A program made the translations under genes and the position numbers. The notes below the pieces were generated by a model that had not been told where the DNA came from, did not search any database, and saw only the letters and a program-made list of their open reading frames with translations. Positions 40,830-50,686 of a DNA stretch of 64,000 bases are shown here, one piece after another. Source of the stretch: Chitinophagaceae bacterium (lineage in GTDB: Bacteria > Bacteroidota > Bacteroidia > Chitinophagales > Chitinophagaceae); the NCBI GenBank assembly GCA_019638615.1, contig JAHBTL010000009.1, positions 124,001-188,000 of the forward strand. Reading direction: 5' to 3'. Within the stretch, counting starts at the first letter, position 1. Each line of letters opens with the position of its first letter.

Positions 40830-43800
40830 AGAAATTCTGGTCCGATATTTTTTACAACAACGGTTACCTCCTTATAGGAGCTGCATGGCTGTTCACACTG
40901 TCCTTTATTTTCAGCAACTACTGGTCGTATACATCTTCTCCGGGAGGGGTAAAAAAAACACTCGAAAAGTATATTCACAGCAACGAGCAGGCTTTTGATC
41001 TTTTCCTGAGAGACACCGCATTGATCGGCCGTTTAATCAATAAAGAGGAGTCGGAAGAGGAAGTAAAACAGATCACGCAAAAAGACTACAAAGTTTTTTT
41101 ATATGAGGAATTGAATGATGATTACCGCCTCCTGTTCTGGAATACCCAATCGGTGGTGCCGGACGAACAACTGGTAAAAAATGAAATCATCAGGCATATT
41201 GCATCCCTGCCGAACGGGCAATACGAGGTGATAAGAAAAAAAATAATTATTCATAATAAATCCATTATTGCGCTTTACTTATTGCCTGTGCGGAGGCAAT
41301 ATGTGCTGGAGAGTGAGTATTTAAGAAATGGCTTTGTAAGCCATGAGAATATTGAGCGCAATTATTCCATGGTTTTTTCACCCACTGCCTTCCCTGTAAA
41401 AAGTACTAATGCCATAACATTGTTTTACCTTCAGCCTAAATCAAATGCCAATATTCACAGCAACGATTGGATAACGGTTTTGCTGCGCATACTGGGCTCG
41501 CTGTTGGTGCTTTTTTTCCTGCATAATGTAGCAGTAGCTGTGTCTAAAACAAGAGGGGCTTTGTGGGGCGTGGCATTTATGACTGTATTGCTGGTTGGAT
41601 TACGTATATTAAGCTATAATTTTCCGCTTCCGGCCAACTTCAGGCAATTTGAGCTTTTTGATCCAAGAATATACGGGTCCAATGTTGTATTGCGGTCATT
41701 GGGCGATCTGCTCATCAACAGCGTGCTTTTTTTCTGGATCGTGTTATTTGCCCGTATACAGTTTTCCAGGAGGAATCTTTCCTTATATATAAAAAGCAAT
41801 TTTTGGCGAAGGATAATAGTTATTGCGTTATCATTCACGTTAATTCTTACCACTTTCGGCTGTGGGCATGTAATAAGAAGTCTCGTTGCCGATTCACAGA
41901 TATCCTTTGATGTAACCAATTTTTTCAGCTTAAATATTTACAGTGTTTTCGGGTTCATTGTACTGTGCTGTGTTTCGTTAGGATACTTCATTTTTTCGCA
42001 AACCATATTGAAGATCATGAGCATTTTGCTCGTTCGTGCACAGTTTTACCAGTGGGTAGTAATTGCCTTTTTGGGTTTGCTGGGACTAAGCCTGCGGATG
42101 AATGGGCCATATATCCTGTTTGAGTTGTCGATGCTGGCGTGGTTGTTATCGTATGTATATCTCATGAACCGCGTTGAGCTCAGCCTTCGCAGGAGTAATT
42201 TCCTGGTGGGTAATGCTTTGTTCTGGCTGTTTATTTTTTCCGTGTCTATTGCTTCTGTTATTTTTTATCAAAACAAGGTAAGAGAACTTGAGCTGAGAAA
42301 AAGAACCGCTGAAAAATTAGTATTGCAGGCAGACCCTTCGAGCGAAAGATTACTGAATATAGCTATCCAGGGGTTTACCAATAATTTTTTCCTCAGTAAT
42401 CTTCCCAGGTTATATAAGCCGCTCGAGGGAATGCGGTTTAAGGACAGCATTGTCAATGCGAACTTTGCACCCTATCTTAACAAGTACGATACGGAATTGT
42501 TTTTTTACAACCAGATGGAAGATCCTATCGGCTCGGGTGAAAGGCTGACCTATGACGAGATCAATACTATTTATTCAGTGCAGGGCAAAGTCACCGGCAT
42601 TCCGGGATTGAGGTATTATGAGACCGCATTTGATAAGTTCAGCTATGTATACCAGAAAGAAATAAAAGACAGTTCAAACAATACGAAAGCATATTTCTTC
42701 ATGCTTGCCAATCCCAAGCGTTACCGCAGCGAGGCATTGTACCCCGAATTATTTAAGCAGGCCGAAGATTATTCATTTGAATATGCGCCGGATTACGCCT
42801 ATGCCATTTATGAAAACGGAACACTGCTGGTTTATGTAAATGATTATAGTTTTCCCACATCGTTAACGGCAGGCGATATACCCCGGCAGGAGTTTGAAGA
42901 AAAAAAAGTAAATGGCTACAGTGAGTTGTGGTATAAAAGCGGCTCTAAAGTAATTATAATTACCAGGCGCAGTAATTTCATCATGGAGGCAATCACCTTA
43001 TTTGCCTACCTGTTCTGCTCCTTTTTATTGCTGATGGTAGCTTTCCAGGTCGCGAGTATTGTTATATTATCAGGTTTCAGGTGGAGCACTTTGAGGGAGA
43101 TATCTGAATTCAATATCCGATCGCAGATATACGGCACCGTTATATTTGTGAGTATTTTTTCATTCATAGTGGTAGGTGCCGCCACCATCATTTTCTTTAC
43201 CGCTTCCTATAATAAAAATAACCGCGATAAGCTGAGCTACTCCATACAGGATATCTCAACACAACTTAAGAACAAAGTGAGCGACCACCGTGTAGCCGGC
43301 GGCGTTATGCATGTGTTTGATTCTTCCTACAGCAAGATTTTGAGGCAGCAGATATCTGATATGGCGCAGTATCACAATGCCGATGTGAATCTTTACAATG
43401 CCGATGGCTCATTGCAGATATCCTCCCAGCCATTTGTATACAATAAGGGCGTGCTGAGCCGGATGATGGATCCTCTCGCTTTTTATAATTTGAGCCATCA
43501 AAAGAAAATTCAGTATGTGCAGGAGGAGAAATATGGTAAAATGAACTACCTGAGCATATATGTACCCGTGCTCACCAAAGACAGGAAAGCGGTAGCCTAT
43601 ATTAATATTCCGTATTTCAATTCACAAAGCAGGCTTAAACAGGAAATATCCAGCTTCCTGGTAACCATCATCAACCTGAATGCCTTTATTTTTTTACTGT
43701 CCGGAATTATCGCACTGTTTCTTACCAACAGGATTACGGGGTCGTTTACCCTCATCAGCGCCATGATGAAAGACGTAAATCTCGGCAAGCACAACGCCGA

Positions 43801-44587
43801 AATTGTATGGAAGAAAAAAGATGAAATCGGAGCATTGGTGAAAGAGTATAATAAAATGGTACAGAAACTGGAAGAGAGTGCGGCTGCACTGGCTAAAACA
43901 GAAAGAGAAGGTGCCTGGCGCGAAATGGCAAGGCAGGTAGCCCATGAAATTAAAAATCCGCTCACCCCTATGAAGCTGAGCATTCAGTATTTGCAAAAAG
44001 CTATTTACAACAATGCCCCGAACGTAAAAGAGCTTTCTTCGAACGTAGCGCAAACGCTGGTTGAACAAATAGATCACCTGTCAAGGATTGCTGCAGAATT
44101 TTCCCAGTTTGCCAATATTGGCAATGCCAGGAATGAAGTGTTTGATATGAATGCCATGATGAGCTCTTTGGTTTCGCTGCACGATGTACAGGAAAGGGTA
44201 AATCTTGAATGGCAGCCGGGGGAAGAACCGCTGCTGATCTTTGCCGATAAAACCCAAATCAACCGTTTGTTTACCAACCTGCTTCAAAATGCCATTGAAG
44301 CGATCCCTGAAGAGCAACACGGAACCGTAAATATCAGGGAAGAAAGGAATGCGCATAGTTTTATAGTAAGCATCCACGACAATGGAGGAGGAATACCAAA
44401 GTCGGTACGCAATAGTATTTTTACTCCTAACTTCACTACCAAAACATCGGGTACCGGGTTGGGTTTAGCTATTTGTAAAGGCATTGTGGAGCAGTCGAGA
44501 GGCAGTATATGGTTCGATACGGAAGAAGGAAAAGGTACTACTTTTTACGTGGAGCTTCCGCTTTATCAAAACAGCACCCCTGCCTAA
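40826..44587 (+). CDS. Large membrane sensor histidine kinase, NtrY-like
   Basis: 1253 residues with a TTG start that overlaps the mazG stop by 4 bases, implying coupled translation. The N-terminal half has one helix (about 12-30), an extracytoplasmic domain, about six to seven clustered helices (about 210-490), a second large extracytoplasmic part (about 500-715) and a further helix. After a third sensor region comes a helix and a HAMP domain (about 965-1020). The kinase core has AHEIKNPLTPMKLSIQYLQ (His near 1039), NLLQNAIEAIPE, DNGGGIPKSV and TSGTGLGLAICKGIVEQSRG. HEIKNPLTP is the NtrY/NtrB-type phospho-site. No response regulator gene is adjacent. The input is unknown. Confidence 0.9.
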   Translation: MKKFWSDIFYNNGYLLIGAAWLFTLSFIFSNYWSYTSSPGGVKKTLEKYIHSNEQAFDLFLRDTALIGRLINKEESEEEVKQITQKDYKVFLYEELNDDYRLLFWNTQSVVPDEQLVKNEIIRHIASLPNGQYEVIRKKIIIHNKSIIALYLLPVRRQYVLESEYLRNGFVSHENIERNYSMVFSPTAFPVKSTNAITLFYLQPKSNANIHSNDWITVLLRILGSLLVLFFLHNVAVAVSKTRGALWGVAFMTVLLVGLRILSYNFPLPANFRQFELFDPRIYGSNVVLRSLGDLLINSVLFFWIVLFARIQFSRRNLSLYIKSNFWRRIIVIALSFTLILTTFGCGHVIRSLVADSQISFDVTNFFSLNIYSVFGFIVLCCVSLGYFIFSQTILKIMSILLVRAQFYQWVVIAFLGLLGLSLRMNGPYILFELSMLAWLLSYVYLMNRVELSLRRSNFLVGNALFWLFIFSVSIASVIFYQNKVRELELRKRTAEKLVLQADPSSERLLNIAIQGFTNNFFLSNLPRLYKPLEGMRFKDSIVNANFAPYLNKYDTELFFYNQMEDPIGSGERLTYDEINTIYSVQGKVTGIPGLRYYETAFDKFSYVYQKEIKDSSNNTKAYFFMLANPKRYRSEALYPELFKQAEDYSFEYAPDYAYAIYENGTLLVYVNDYSFPTSLTAGDIPRQEFEEKKVNGYSELWYKSGSKVIIITRRSNFIMEAITLFAYLFCSFLLLMVAFQVASIVILSGFRWSTLREISEFNIRSQIYGTVIFVSIFSFIVVGAATIIFFTASYNKNNRDKLSYSIQDISTQLKNKVSDHRVAGGVMHVFDSSYSKILRQQISDMAQYHNADVNLYNADGSLQISSQPFVYNKGVLSRMMDPLAFYNLSHQKKIQYVQEEKYGKMNYLSIYVPVLTKDRKAVAYINIPYFNSQSRLKQEISSFLVTIINLNAFIFLLSGIIALFLTNRITGSFTLISAMMKDVNLGKHNAEIVWKKKDEIGALVKEYNKMVQKLEESAAALAKTEREGAWREMARQVAHEIKNPLTPMKLSIQYLQKAIYNNAPNVKELSSNVAQTLVEQIDHLSRIAAEFSQFANIGNARNEVFDMNAMMSSLVSLHDVQERVNLEWQPGEEPLLIFADKTQINRLFTNLLQNAIEAIPEEQHGTVNIREERNAHSFIVSIHDNGGGIPKSVRNSIFTPNFTTKTSGTGLGLAICKGIVEQSRGSIWFDTEEGKGTTFYVELPLYQNSTPA

Positions 44588-44687
44588 GTGCAAGCGGCTC
44601 ATGGACGTCTTAACCATATTGGATAATATTTATTAATAGAGTTAGCCTGTGAATGTATATTTTTAGCATCCTAAACTTAAAGTAGTA

Positions 44688-47600
44688 ATGATGAATTCCG
44701 GTACAAAAAGAACCCACATCCTTTTATTCAGATGGATATTAACGATTGCTGTATTTACCTCCTGTCAATCGGATCAATCGGGAAAAGCCCCATTGCACAA
44801 GGGCTCCCACGTCATCCTGGTAGGAAACAACCTGGGATCCAGGATGATCAACTACGATTATTTTGAAACAGAAATGCAGTTACGCTTTCCCGATAGTTTG
44901 CTGTATTTCCGTAATATGTGCGATGGAGGCAATACCCCGGGATTTCGCCCTCATGCATCCCGTAAGGATCCCTGGGCCTTTCCCGGGGCGGAAAAATTTC
45001 AAACAGAACTGGCTACGCCTTCCGGCAGCGAAGGGTTTTACGAGTCGCCCGATCAGTGGCTGACCAGGCATAAGCCCGATATTATCGTGGCATTTTTTGG
45101 TTACAACGAGTCGTTCCAGGGACCAGCTGGGCTTGAAAACTATAAAGCCGAGCTCGATGCATTTATTAAACATACGCTTGGTCAGCATTACAAAGGAGAT
45201 TCCTCTACCGCTCATCTGGTCATCGTATCTCCTATTGCATTCGAAAATCTGTCGGGCAAATATGATTTGCCGGACGGAAAAAAGGAAAATGAAAACCTTT
45301 CCTTATACTCCAGGGCTATGAAAGAAGTAGCCGCTGATAATAAGGTGGCTTTTGTTGATGTGTTTACTCCTTCTAAAAAGTGGTTTGAATCTGCCAAAGA
45401 ACCACTTACCATTGATGGTTCGCAATTGAACGAGGAAGGGTATAAAAAATTGGGTGTTTTGCTGGCAGACGAAATTTTCGGAAAACATGCCATTGCTTCC
45501 ACATCCGATCCAAAACTGGTATATGATGCGGTGATGGAGAAAAACTGGATGTGGCACAGCGATTATAAAATCCCTAACGGTGTACATGTAAATGGGCGCA
45601 GATACAATCCTTTTGGACCGGATAACTATCCCGCGGAAATTGAAAAGATAAGACAAATGACTGCCATTCGCGACAGCGCCGTGTGGCTGGCAACCTCCAA
45701 AGGGGAAAAATTAGATCTTGCGGAAGCTGATAAGCATACCCTGCAATTGCAACCGGTGAAAACCAATTACAATCCAAAACAAAACGGCAGCCTTACCTAC
45801 CTGTATGGCGAGGAAGCGCTTAAAAAGCTAAAAGTTCCCCAGGGGTATAAAATAGAATTGTTTGCTTCTGAAGAGGAATTCCCCGAACTGGCAAAACCTA
45901 TGCAGATGTCGTTTGACAATAAGGGGCGTTTGTGGGTAGCCACTATGCCCAGCTATCCGCATTATAAACCCGGGGATCCCAAACCCAACGATAAAATTAT
46001 TATCCTGGAGGATACCAATAGCGACGGTAAAGCAGATAAACTTACTGTTTTTGCCGATCATCTTCACCTTCCCGTAGGTTTTGAAATAGCGCCTGAAGGA
46101 GTATATGTATCGCAGGGAACGAACTTTAAGCTTTTAAAAGATACCGATGGCGATGGCAAGGCCGACCAGGTAGAGATTTTGCTGAGCGGTTTTGATGACC
46201 ACGACACCCATCATAACATTCATGCTTTTACGGCAGACCCATCAGGAGCCATTTATATGGGTGAAGGAGTGTTTTTGCACACCAATGTAGAAACTTCGTA
46301 TGGCCCTGTACGTGGTACCAATGGTGGTTTTTACCGTTATGCCCCGCAGCGCCATATGTTGGAACGCACCGCCCAGCTTTCCATTCCCAATCCCTGGGGC
46401 ATTGCTTTTGATGAATGGGGTCAGCCGTTTTTTGCTGAAACTTCCGGACCCGATGTGCGCTGGATGTTGCCGGGAACCGTAATGCCCCGTTATGGAGAAG
46501 CAACTCATAAATCGTTTAACCTGATAGAAGAGGCACACCGGGTAAGACCTACTTCAGGGCTTGAATTTATATACAGCCGTCATTTTCCCGATGAGGTGCA
46601 GGGGGATATGCTGATCAACAATACCATCGGCTTTTTAGGTACCAAAGAACATGTAATAGAAGATAGCGGAACCGGTTATGCAAGCCATCACAGGGTTGAC
46701 CTGGTAGTGAGTGAAGACCGGAATTTCAGGCCGGTAGATATGGAATTTGCGCCGGATGGTTCGTTGTACGTGATTGATTGGCATAATATCCTCATAGGAC
46801 ATATGCAGCACAACGCGCGTGATCCTTTGCGCGACCACATGCATGGCAGAGTATACCGCATCACCTATCCTTCGCGCCCCCTGGTTACGCCTGCTAAAAT
46901 TGATGGTGCCACCATAGAGCAATTGCTTGATAACCTGAAATTGCCCGAATATCGCACCCGTTACAGAACGCGCCGGGAATTGAGGGGAAGAGATGTAAAC
47001 GAGGTTTTATCGAAGCTTAAAACATGGGTGAACGGTTTGGATAAGAACGATCCCCGTTACGAACACCACTTGTTGGAAGCCTTATGGGTGAGCTGGGGAC
47101 TGAACAAGATAGACCAGGATCTGCTGCGGCAGGTGTTAAAAGCAAAAGATTATCGTGCCCGTGCGGCGGCAGTGATGGTGGTGCGCTATACGGGACACCA
47201 GGTTGCCGACCAGGCGGATTTATTGATGCAGGCTGCCAGAGATGATAGTGGAAGGGTTCGCCTGGAAGCCATCGTAGCCGCTTCGTGGATAGGAAAAGAA
47301 AAAGGGTTGCCCATATTAGCCGAAGCCGCCAAAAAACCGCTGGACGAGTGGATGGTACATGCGCATGAGGCGGCTGTAGCCCATTTGAACGGTAAATCGG
47401 TGAAACAGCATAAGGAAGAAGTAATTGTTTCTTCGTTAAAGGGAAAAGACCTGGAACTGTTTATAAAAGGAAAAGAGATTTATTCCAGAGAAGGGTACTG
47501 CGCTACCTGCCACCAACCCGATGGTAAAGGGTTGGTAGCCTCAGGGTTCCCGCCGCTTGCCGGTTCAAAATGGGTAACAGGCAGCGAGGACAGGCTGATT

Positions 47601-47852
47601 AAAGTGACCCTTAAAGGGTTGCAGGGACCGCTTGAGCTGAACGGCGTAAAATACCCCGGGCAGGTACCAATGACTCCTTTTGAGGGGCTGTTAAATGACG
47701 AGGAAGTGGCTGCTGTACTTACTTTCGTAAGAAATTCATTTGGCAACCAGGCGCCGGCTATCAGCGCCGACCGGGTGAAAACAGTACGCGATGCAGTGAA
47801 AACCAAGAAAGATTTTTATTCGCCCGATGTGCTTTTGAAAGAGCATCCTTAG
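44688..47852 (+). CDS. Four-part protein: SGNH hydrolase, beta-propeller dehydrogenase-like, HEAT repeats, cytochrome c
   Basis: 1054 residues; signal peptide with lipobox-like FTSC (Cys about 26). Residues about 38-270 form an SGNH/GDSL hydrolase (VILVGNNLG, then FFGYNES and a C-terminal catalytic region SQLNEEGYKKLG). About 370-735 is a glucose/sorbosone-dehydrogenase-like propeller of the PVC-type (DUF7133) group. It opens KVPQGYKIELFASE and has calcium-loop-like DTNSDGKAD and DTDGDGKAD, plus HHNIHAF. About 760-900 are HEAT-like helices (RARAAAVMVVRYTG, GRVRLEAIVAASWIG). About 925-1025 is cytochrome c with CATCH (near 938-942) and a distal Met in QVPMTPFEGL. It probably oxidises a sugar or polyol in the periplasm or at the outer membrane. 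A terminator follows. Confidence 0.88.
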   Translation: MMNSGTKRTHILLFRWILTIAVFTSCQSDQSGKAPLHKGSHVILVGNNLGSRMINYDYFETEMQLRFPDSLLYFRNMCDGGNTPGFRPHASRKDPWAFPGAEKFQTELATPSGSEGFYESPDQWLTRHKPDIIVAFFGYNESFQGPAGLENYKAELDAFIKHTLGQHYKGDSSTAHLVIVSPIAFENLSGKYDLPDGKKENENLSLYSRAMKEVAADNKVAFVDVFTPSKKWFESAKEPLTIDGSQLNEEGYKKLGVLLADEIFGKHAIASTSDPKLVYDAVMEKNWMWHSDYKIPNGVHVNGRRYNPFGPDNYPAEIEKIRQMTAIRDSAVWLATSKGEKLDLAEADKHTLQLQPVKTNYNPKQNGSLTYLYGEEALKKLKVPQGYKIELFASEEEFPELAKPMQMSFDNKGRLWVATMPSYPHYKPGDPKPNDKIIILEDTNSDGKADKLTVFADHLHLPVGFEIAPEGVYVSQGTNFKLLKDTDGDGKADQVEILLSGFDDHDTHHNIHAFTADPSGAIYMGEGVFLHTNVETSYGPVRGTNGGFYRYAPQRHMLERTAQLSIPNPWGIAFDEWGQPFFAETSGPDVRWMLPGTVMPRYGEATHKSFNLIEEAHRVRPTSGLEFIYSRHFPDEVQGDMLINNTIGFLGTKEHVIEDSGTGYASHHRVDLVVSEDRNFRPVDMEFAPDGSLYVIDWHNILIGHMQHNARDPLRDHMHGRVYRITYPSRPLVTPAKIDGATIEQLLDNLKLPEYRTRYRTRRELRGRDVNEVLSKLKTWVNGLDKNDPRYEHHLLEALWVSWGLNKIDQDLLRQVLKAKDYRARAAAVMVVRYTGHQVADQADLLMQAARDDSGRVRLEAIVAASWIGKEKGLPILAEAAKKPLDEWMVHAHEAAVAHLNGKSVKQHKEEVIVSSLKGKDLELFIKGKEIYSREGYCATCHQPDGKGLVASGFPPLAGSKWVTGSEDRLIKVTLKGLQGPLELNGVKYPGQVPMTPFEGLLNDEEVAAVLTFVRNSFGNQAPAISADRVKTVRDAVKTKKDFYSPDVLLKEHP

Positions 47853-47872
47853 GGTTTATCCATCCATTTTAT

Positions 47873-47903
47873 AAGGCGCTTCCCCCGGAAAGCGCCTTTT
47901 TTT
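47873..47903 (+). terminator. Strong intrinsic terminator
   Basis: AAGGCGCTT (47873-47881) pairs perfectly with AAGCGCCTT (47890-47898), with an 8-nt C-rich loop, followed by a run of seven T. It stands 20 bases after the stop of the 1054-residue fusion gene. Confidence 0.9.
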
Positions 47904-48059
47904 CGCCTGTAGAAGCCATTCGTGAACGACAATTCAACCACGATACTCACCTGATATCCCCATTTATAACAATGGTGGAAAAATATGTATACATACATGA
48001 ACTTATTTCACTAGCTTACGTGCCACAATCATTAAATTACTCATATCCAATTAACAATT

Positions 48060-48464
48060 ATGGCAGCAAAAACCAAAAAAGCGGCGCCAAAGAAAGCCGC
48101 TAAAAAAGCTCCTGCAAAAGCAGCAAAAAAAGCAGTGAAGAAAGCCGCTCCAAAAAAAGCCGCTAAAAAAGCTCCTGCAAAAGCAGCAAAAAAAGCCGCA
48201 AAAAAATCAACCCGTAAACCTAACGCAGCCTTTATGGCGCCACTAACGCCAAGTGCGGCTCTGGGCGATGTTATCGGAAGCAAACCTTTGCCAAGAACAG
48301 AGGTGATCAAAAAAATATGGGAATATATCCGCAAGAACAAACTGCAGGATAGCACGAACAAAAGAATGATCAATGCAGACGATAAGCTGAAAACGCTCTT
48401 TGGCGGTAAGTCGCAGATTTCAATGTTTGACCTTGCCAAGATTGTAAGCAATCACCTGAAATAG
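48060..48464 (+). CDS. SWIB-domain protein with histone H1-like Lys/Ala-rich tail
   Basis: 134 residues. Residues 1-52 consist almost only of Lys, Ala and Pro in KKAAKKAPAKAAKKA-type units, like the C-terminal tail of histone H1 or the bacterial Hc1/HupN-type proteins, so they should bind DNA without sequence preference. Residues about 57-134 form a SWIB/MDM2 domain (FMAPLTPSAALGDVIG, then PRTEVIKKIWEYIRKNKLQD, KRMINADDKLKTLFGG and SMFDLAKIVSNHLK). This domain is otherwise known from eukaryotic chromatin remodelling, chlamydial topoisomerase and some Bacteroidota. It is probably a nucleoid-associated or DNA-topology protein. It is a single gene followed by a hairpin terminator. Confidence 0.9.
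   Translation: MAAKTKKAAPKKAAKKAPAKAAKKAVKKAAPKKAAKKAPAKAAKKAAKKSTRKPNAAFMAPLTPSAALGDVIGSKPLPRTEVIKKIWEYIRKNKLQDSTNKRMINADDKLKTLFGGKSQISMFDLAKIVSNHLK
48096..48196 (+). repeat. Coding direct repeat, 38 bp exact copies 63 bp apart
   Basis: A 38-bp sequence beginning GCCGCTAAAAAAGCTCC occurs at 48096-48133 and unchanged at 48159-48196, in the Lys/Ala-rich tail of the SWIB protein. The 63-bp period equals 21 codons, so copy number can change without a frameshift. Confidence 0.9.
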
Positions 48465-48490
48465 TTTATAATATAGCATTGCAGAGCTTT

Positions 48491-48540
48491 ATGCCGCAAA
48501 CCCATGAGGTTGATGCCTTCCTGGTTTGTGGCATTTTTCT
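48491..48540 (+). terminator. Hairpin terminator of the SWIB gene
   Basis: ATGCCGCAAACC (48491-48502) pairs with GGTTTGTGGCAT (48523-48534) with one G-U, and TTTTTCTTT follows. It stands 27 bases after the stop codon. Confidence 0.75.
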
Positions 48541-48907
48541 TTCCGGTTCATCATGAAATGCGGCAAACGCATTACAATCCCGCTTCCCCCCGGATAAAAA
48601 CAACTGCCGGATCGCCCGGCAGTCAGTAATTGTAATTGGTCTGAAATATTGTTCGTTGTTTTACTGGTTGTAAATCTTATTCAACTTAATTCAATGTTGA
48701 AAAGACGCACTGTTCGCAAAGCCGAAAAATCGATGATTCAGCTTTGTGCAGGTTCAATGCTGCATGCGACAGTTCATGAGTATTGGAAAAATAGAGAGCG
48801 TGCTTTAGGCGTGCAGTAAGTGATAATGATATAGCACCTGCAAAATCCGGGCGAATCTAGTTCAATCATCATTCAATACCTGTTCCGGATATATTAATTA
48901 CCAAATA
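48541..48907 (-). other. Gap with a minus-strand terminator about 285 bp past the nearest gene
   Basis: ACTGCCGG (48603-48610) pairs with CCGGCAGT (48616-48623), and on the minus strand TGTTTTTAT follows: a good intrinsic terminator. The only gene that could use it is DUF4293, ending at 48908. The 285 bases between show no ORF of note. They are a long 3' UTR or hold a small RNA on the minus strand; I see no clear promoter. Confidence 0.45.
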
Positions 48908-49324
48908 TCAACGCAAACGATCTATGCTTTTTACCAGCTTCTGATCCCTGTAAATGCTCTTGATCGCCAGTAACAGGCATACCGGGATCAAAAAGAAAAA
49001 TACAGACGTAAGGCTGAATGCACCGTCGGAAAAATTTTTGATTTGCAGGTAATACAAACCCGCGGAAAGGATGTACAGCGCCAAAGCTGCAAAGCCTAAC
49101 TTTATTTGCAGGCTTCTGTTCTTATACAAAAAAATGGCGATCAAAGCTACCAGCGCCGATGCAATAGTGCTTATCAACAGGAAGAAATTGCTGCCGGCAG
49201 TAAGCACAGCGTATTCGTTGCCATTATTTATTTGCGTGGTGCCGGTATATACAGCAAACCGGATGGTAAGGAAAGCGAATGTTCCGGCAAGTAACAGCCA
49301 TACTGATTGCATACGTTGCAGCAT
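48908..49324 (-). CDS. DUF4293 membrane protein
   Basis: 138 residues with four transmembrane helices (about 5-24, 44-66, 74-94, 104-124). It opens MLQRMQSVWLLLAGTFAF, the start typical of the DUF4293 family, and has a basic C-terminal tail (RDQKLVKSIDRLR). The family is confined to Bacteroidota and its function is unknown. It follows glyA on the minus strand by 32 bases, so it is probably co-transcribed with it. Confidence 0.88.
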   Translation of the reverse strand: MLQRMQSVWLLLAGTFAFLTIRFAVYTGTTQINNGNEYAVLTAGSNFFLLISTIASALVALIAIFLYKNRSLQIKLGFAALALYILSAGLYYLQIKNFSDGAFSLTSVFFFLIPVCLLLAIKSIYRDQKLVKSIDRLR

Positions 49325-49356
49325 ATTGCTCGTTTTATAGTTTAATAAATCCCGGA

Positions 49357-50637
49357 TTAACCCAACTCAGGGTACAAGGGGAACCTGCTTATAAATGAAT
49401 GCACCTGGTTCTTTACCTCGTTTATTTTTTCTTCGTTCCCGGCATTTGATAAAACAGTATCGATCATTTCTACAATGGGCTCCATATCTGTTTCAAGCAA
49501 TCCCCTGGTAGTAACAGCCGGTACGCCTACCCGGATACCGGAGGTGATAAAGGGACTTTTATCATCAAAAGGAACGGCATTTTTATTCAAAGTAATATGC
49601 GCTTTGTCAAGCGTTTCCTGCGCTTTTTTGCCGGTAAGGTTTTTATTTCTCAGGTCAATCAGCATTAAATGATTGTCGGTGCCATTGCTGATGAGGTTAT
49701 AGCCGCGTTTTACAAAAGCTGCAGACATTGCCTGAGCATTTTTAATGATCTGCCTGGCATATATTGTATACTCATCGGTAAGTATTTCACCAAACGAAAC
49801 CCCTTTGGCTGCAATGACATGCTCCAGCGGGCCGCCCTGCATACCCGGGAAAACCGCCAGATCCAGCAAGGCGCTCATGGGTCTTGTGTTTCCTTTTGGA
49901 TCTTTAACACCGAACGGGTTGTCAAAATCGTGACGCATCATAATAATGCCACCACGGGGGCCCCTTAAAGTTTTATGCGTGGTAGATGATACAATATGAC
50001 AGTGCTCAAAAGGGTCGTTTAATAATCCTTTGGCAATCAGGCCTGCAGGGTGAGCGATATCAGCCAGTACAAGGGCTCCAATCTGGTCGGCAATGGCACG
50101 AACGCGTTGGTAATCCCAGTCGCGGCTATACGCCGAAGCGCCGCAGATGATCATTTTAGGCTTTTCAGCTTTAGCCGTTGCTTCCAGCTGGTCATAATCT
50201 ATCGTACCTGTATCTTTTTTAACACCATAAAAAAGCGCCTGGTAATTTTTGCCGCTAAAATTGGCAGGACTGCCGTGCGTAAGATGTCCGCCCATGCTCA
50301 GGTCAAGTCCGAGTATTTTATCGCCCGGCTTCAAGCATGCCAGAAATACCGCCGTATTTGCCTGTGCTCCGCTGTGAGGTTGAACGTTTGCCCAACCGGC
50401 ATTGAATATTTTTTTCAGTCTTTCGATTGCAAGCGTTTCAATTTCGTCTATTACCTCGCACCCCCCGTAAAAGCGTTTGCCGGGGTAACCTTCGGCATAC
50501 TTGTTGGTAGGTACGGAACCCATTGCCTGCATTACCTGCAGCGAAGTGAAGTTTTCAGAAGCGATCAGTTCAATACCATTTCGTTGACGCTCCAGCTCTT
50601 TATGTATAAGATCAAATACCTGTGTGTCTCTTTGCAT
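49357..50637 (-). CDS. glyA: Serine hydroxymethyltransferase
   Basis: 426 residues from the ATG at 50637 ([32 protein letters not shown]); the frame extends six codons further, but these are not family-like. It is a PLP enzyme that converts serine and tetrahydrofolate into glycine and 5,10-methylene-tetrahydrofolate. Visible marks are [53 protein letters not shown] and the PLP lysine in [13 protein letters not shown] (near residue 222). The length is normal for the bacterial enzyme. It is followed on the same strand by DUF4293. Confidence 0.97.
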   Translation of the reverse strand: MQRDTQVFDLIHKELERQRNGIELIASENFTSLQVMQAMGSVPTNKYAEGYPGKRFYGGCEVIDEIETLAIERLKKIFNAGWANVQPHSGAQANTAVFLACLKPGDKILGLDLSMGGHLTHGSPANFSGKNYQALFYGVKKDTGTIDYDQLEATAKAEKPKMIICGASAYSRDWDYQRVRAIADQIGALVLADIAHPAGLIAKGLLNDPFEHCHIVSSTTHKTLRGPRGGIIMMRHDFDNPFGVKDPKGNTRPMSALLDLAVFPGMQGGPLEHVIAAKGVSFGEILTDEYTIYARQIIKNAQAMSAAFVKRGYNLISNGTDNHLMLIDLRNKNLTGKKAQETLDKAHITLNKNAVPFDDKSPFITSGIRVGVPAVTTRGLLETDMEPIVEMIDTVLSNAGNEEKINEVKNQVHSFISRFPLYPELG

Positions 50638-50686
50638 GGCGCAAAAATAGGACAACGACAGAGTATTTCAAATTTTGAGTTTGGTT

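Noticed and set aside
48041..48451. Minus-strand open frame antisense to the SWIB gene.
   Set aside because: Ala/Phe-rich translation is the mirror of the Lys/Ala repeats and has no independent support.
48640..48900. Possible tRNA or 6S RNA in the gap before DUF4293.
   Set aside because: I found no T-arm GTTCGAxTC motif, no cloverleaf and no recognisable 6S bubble.
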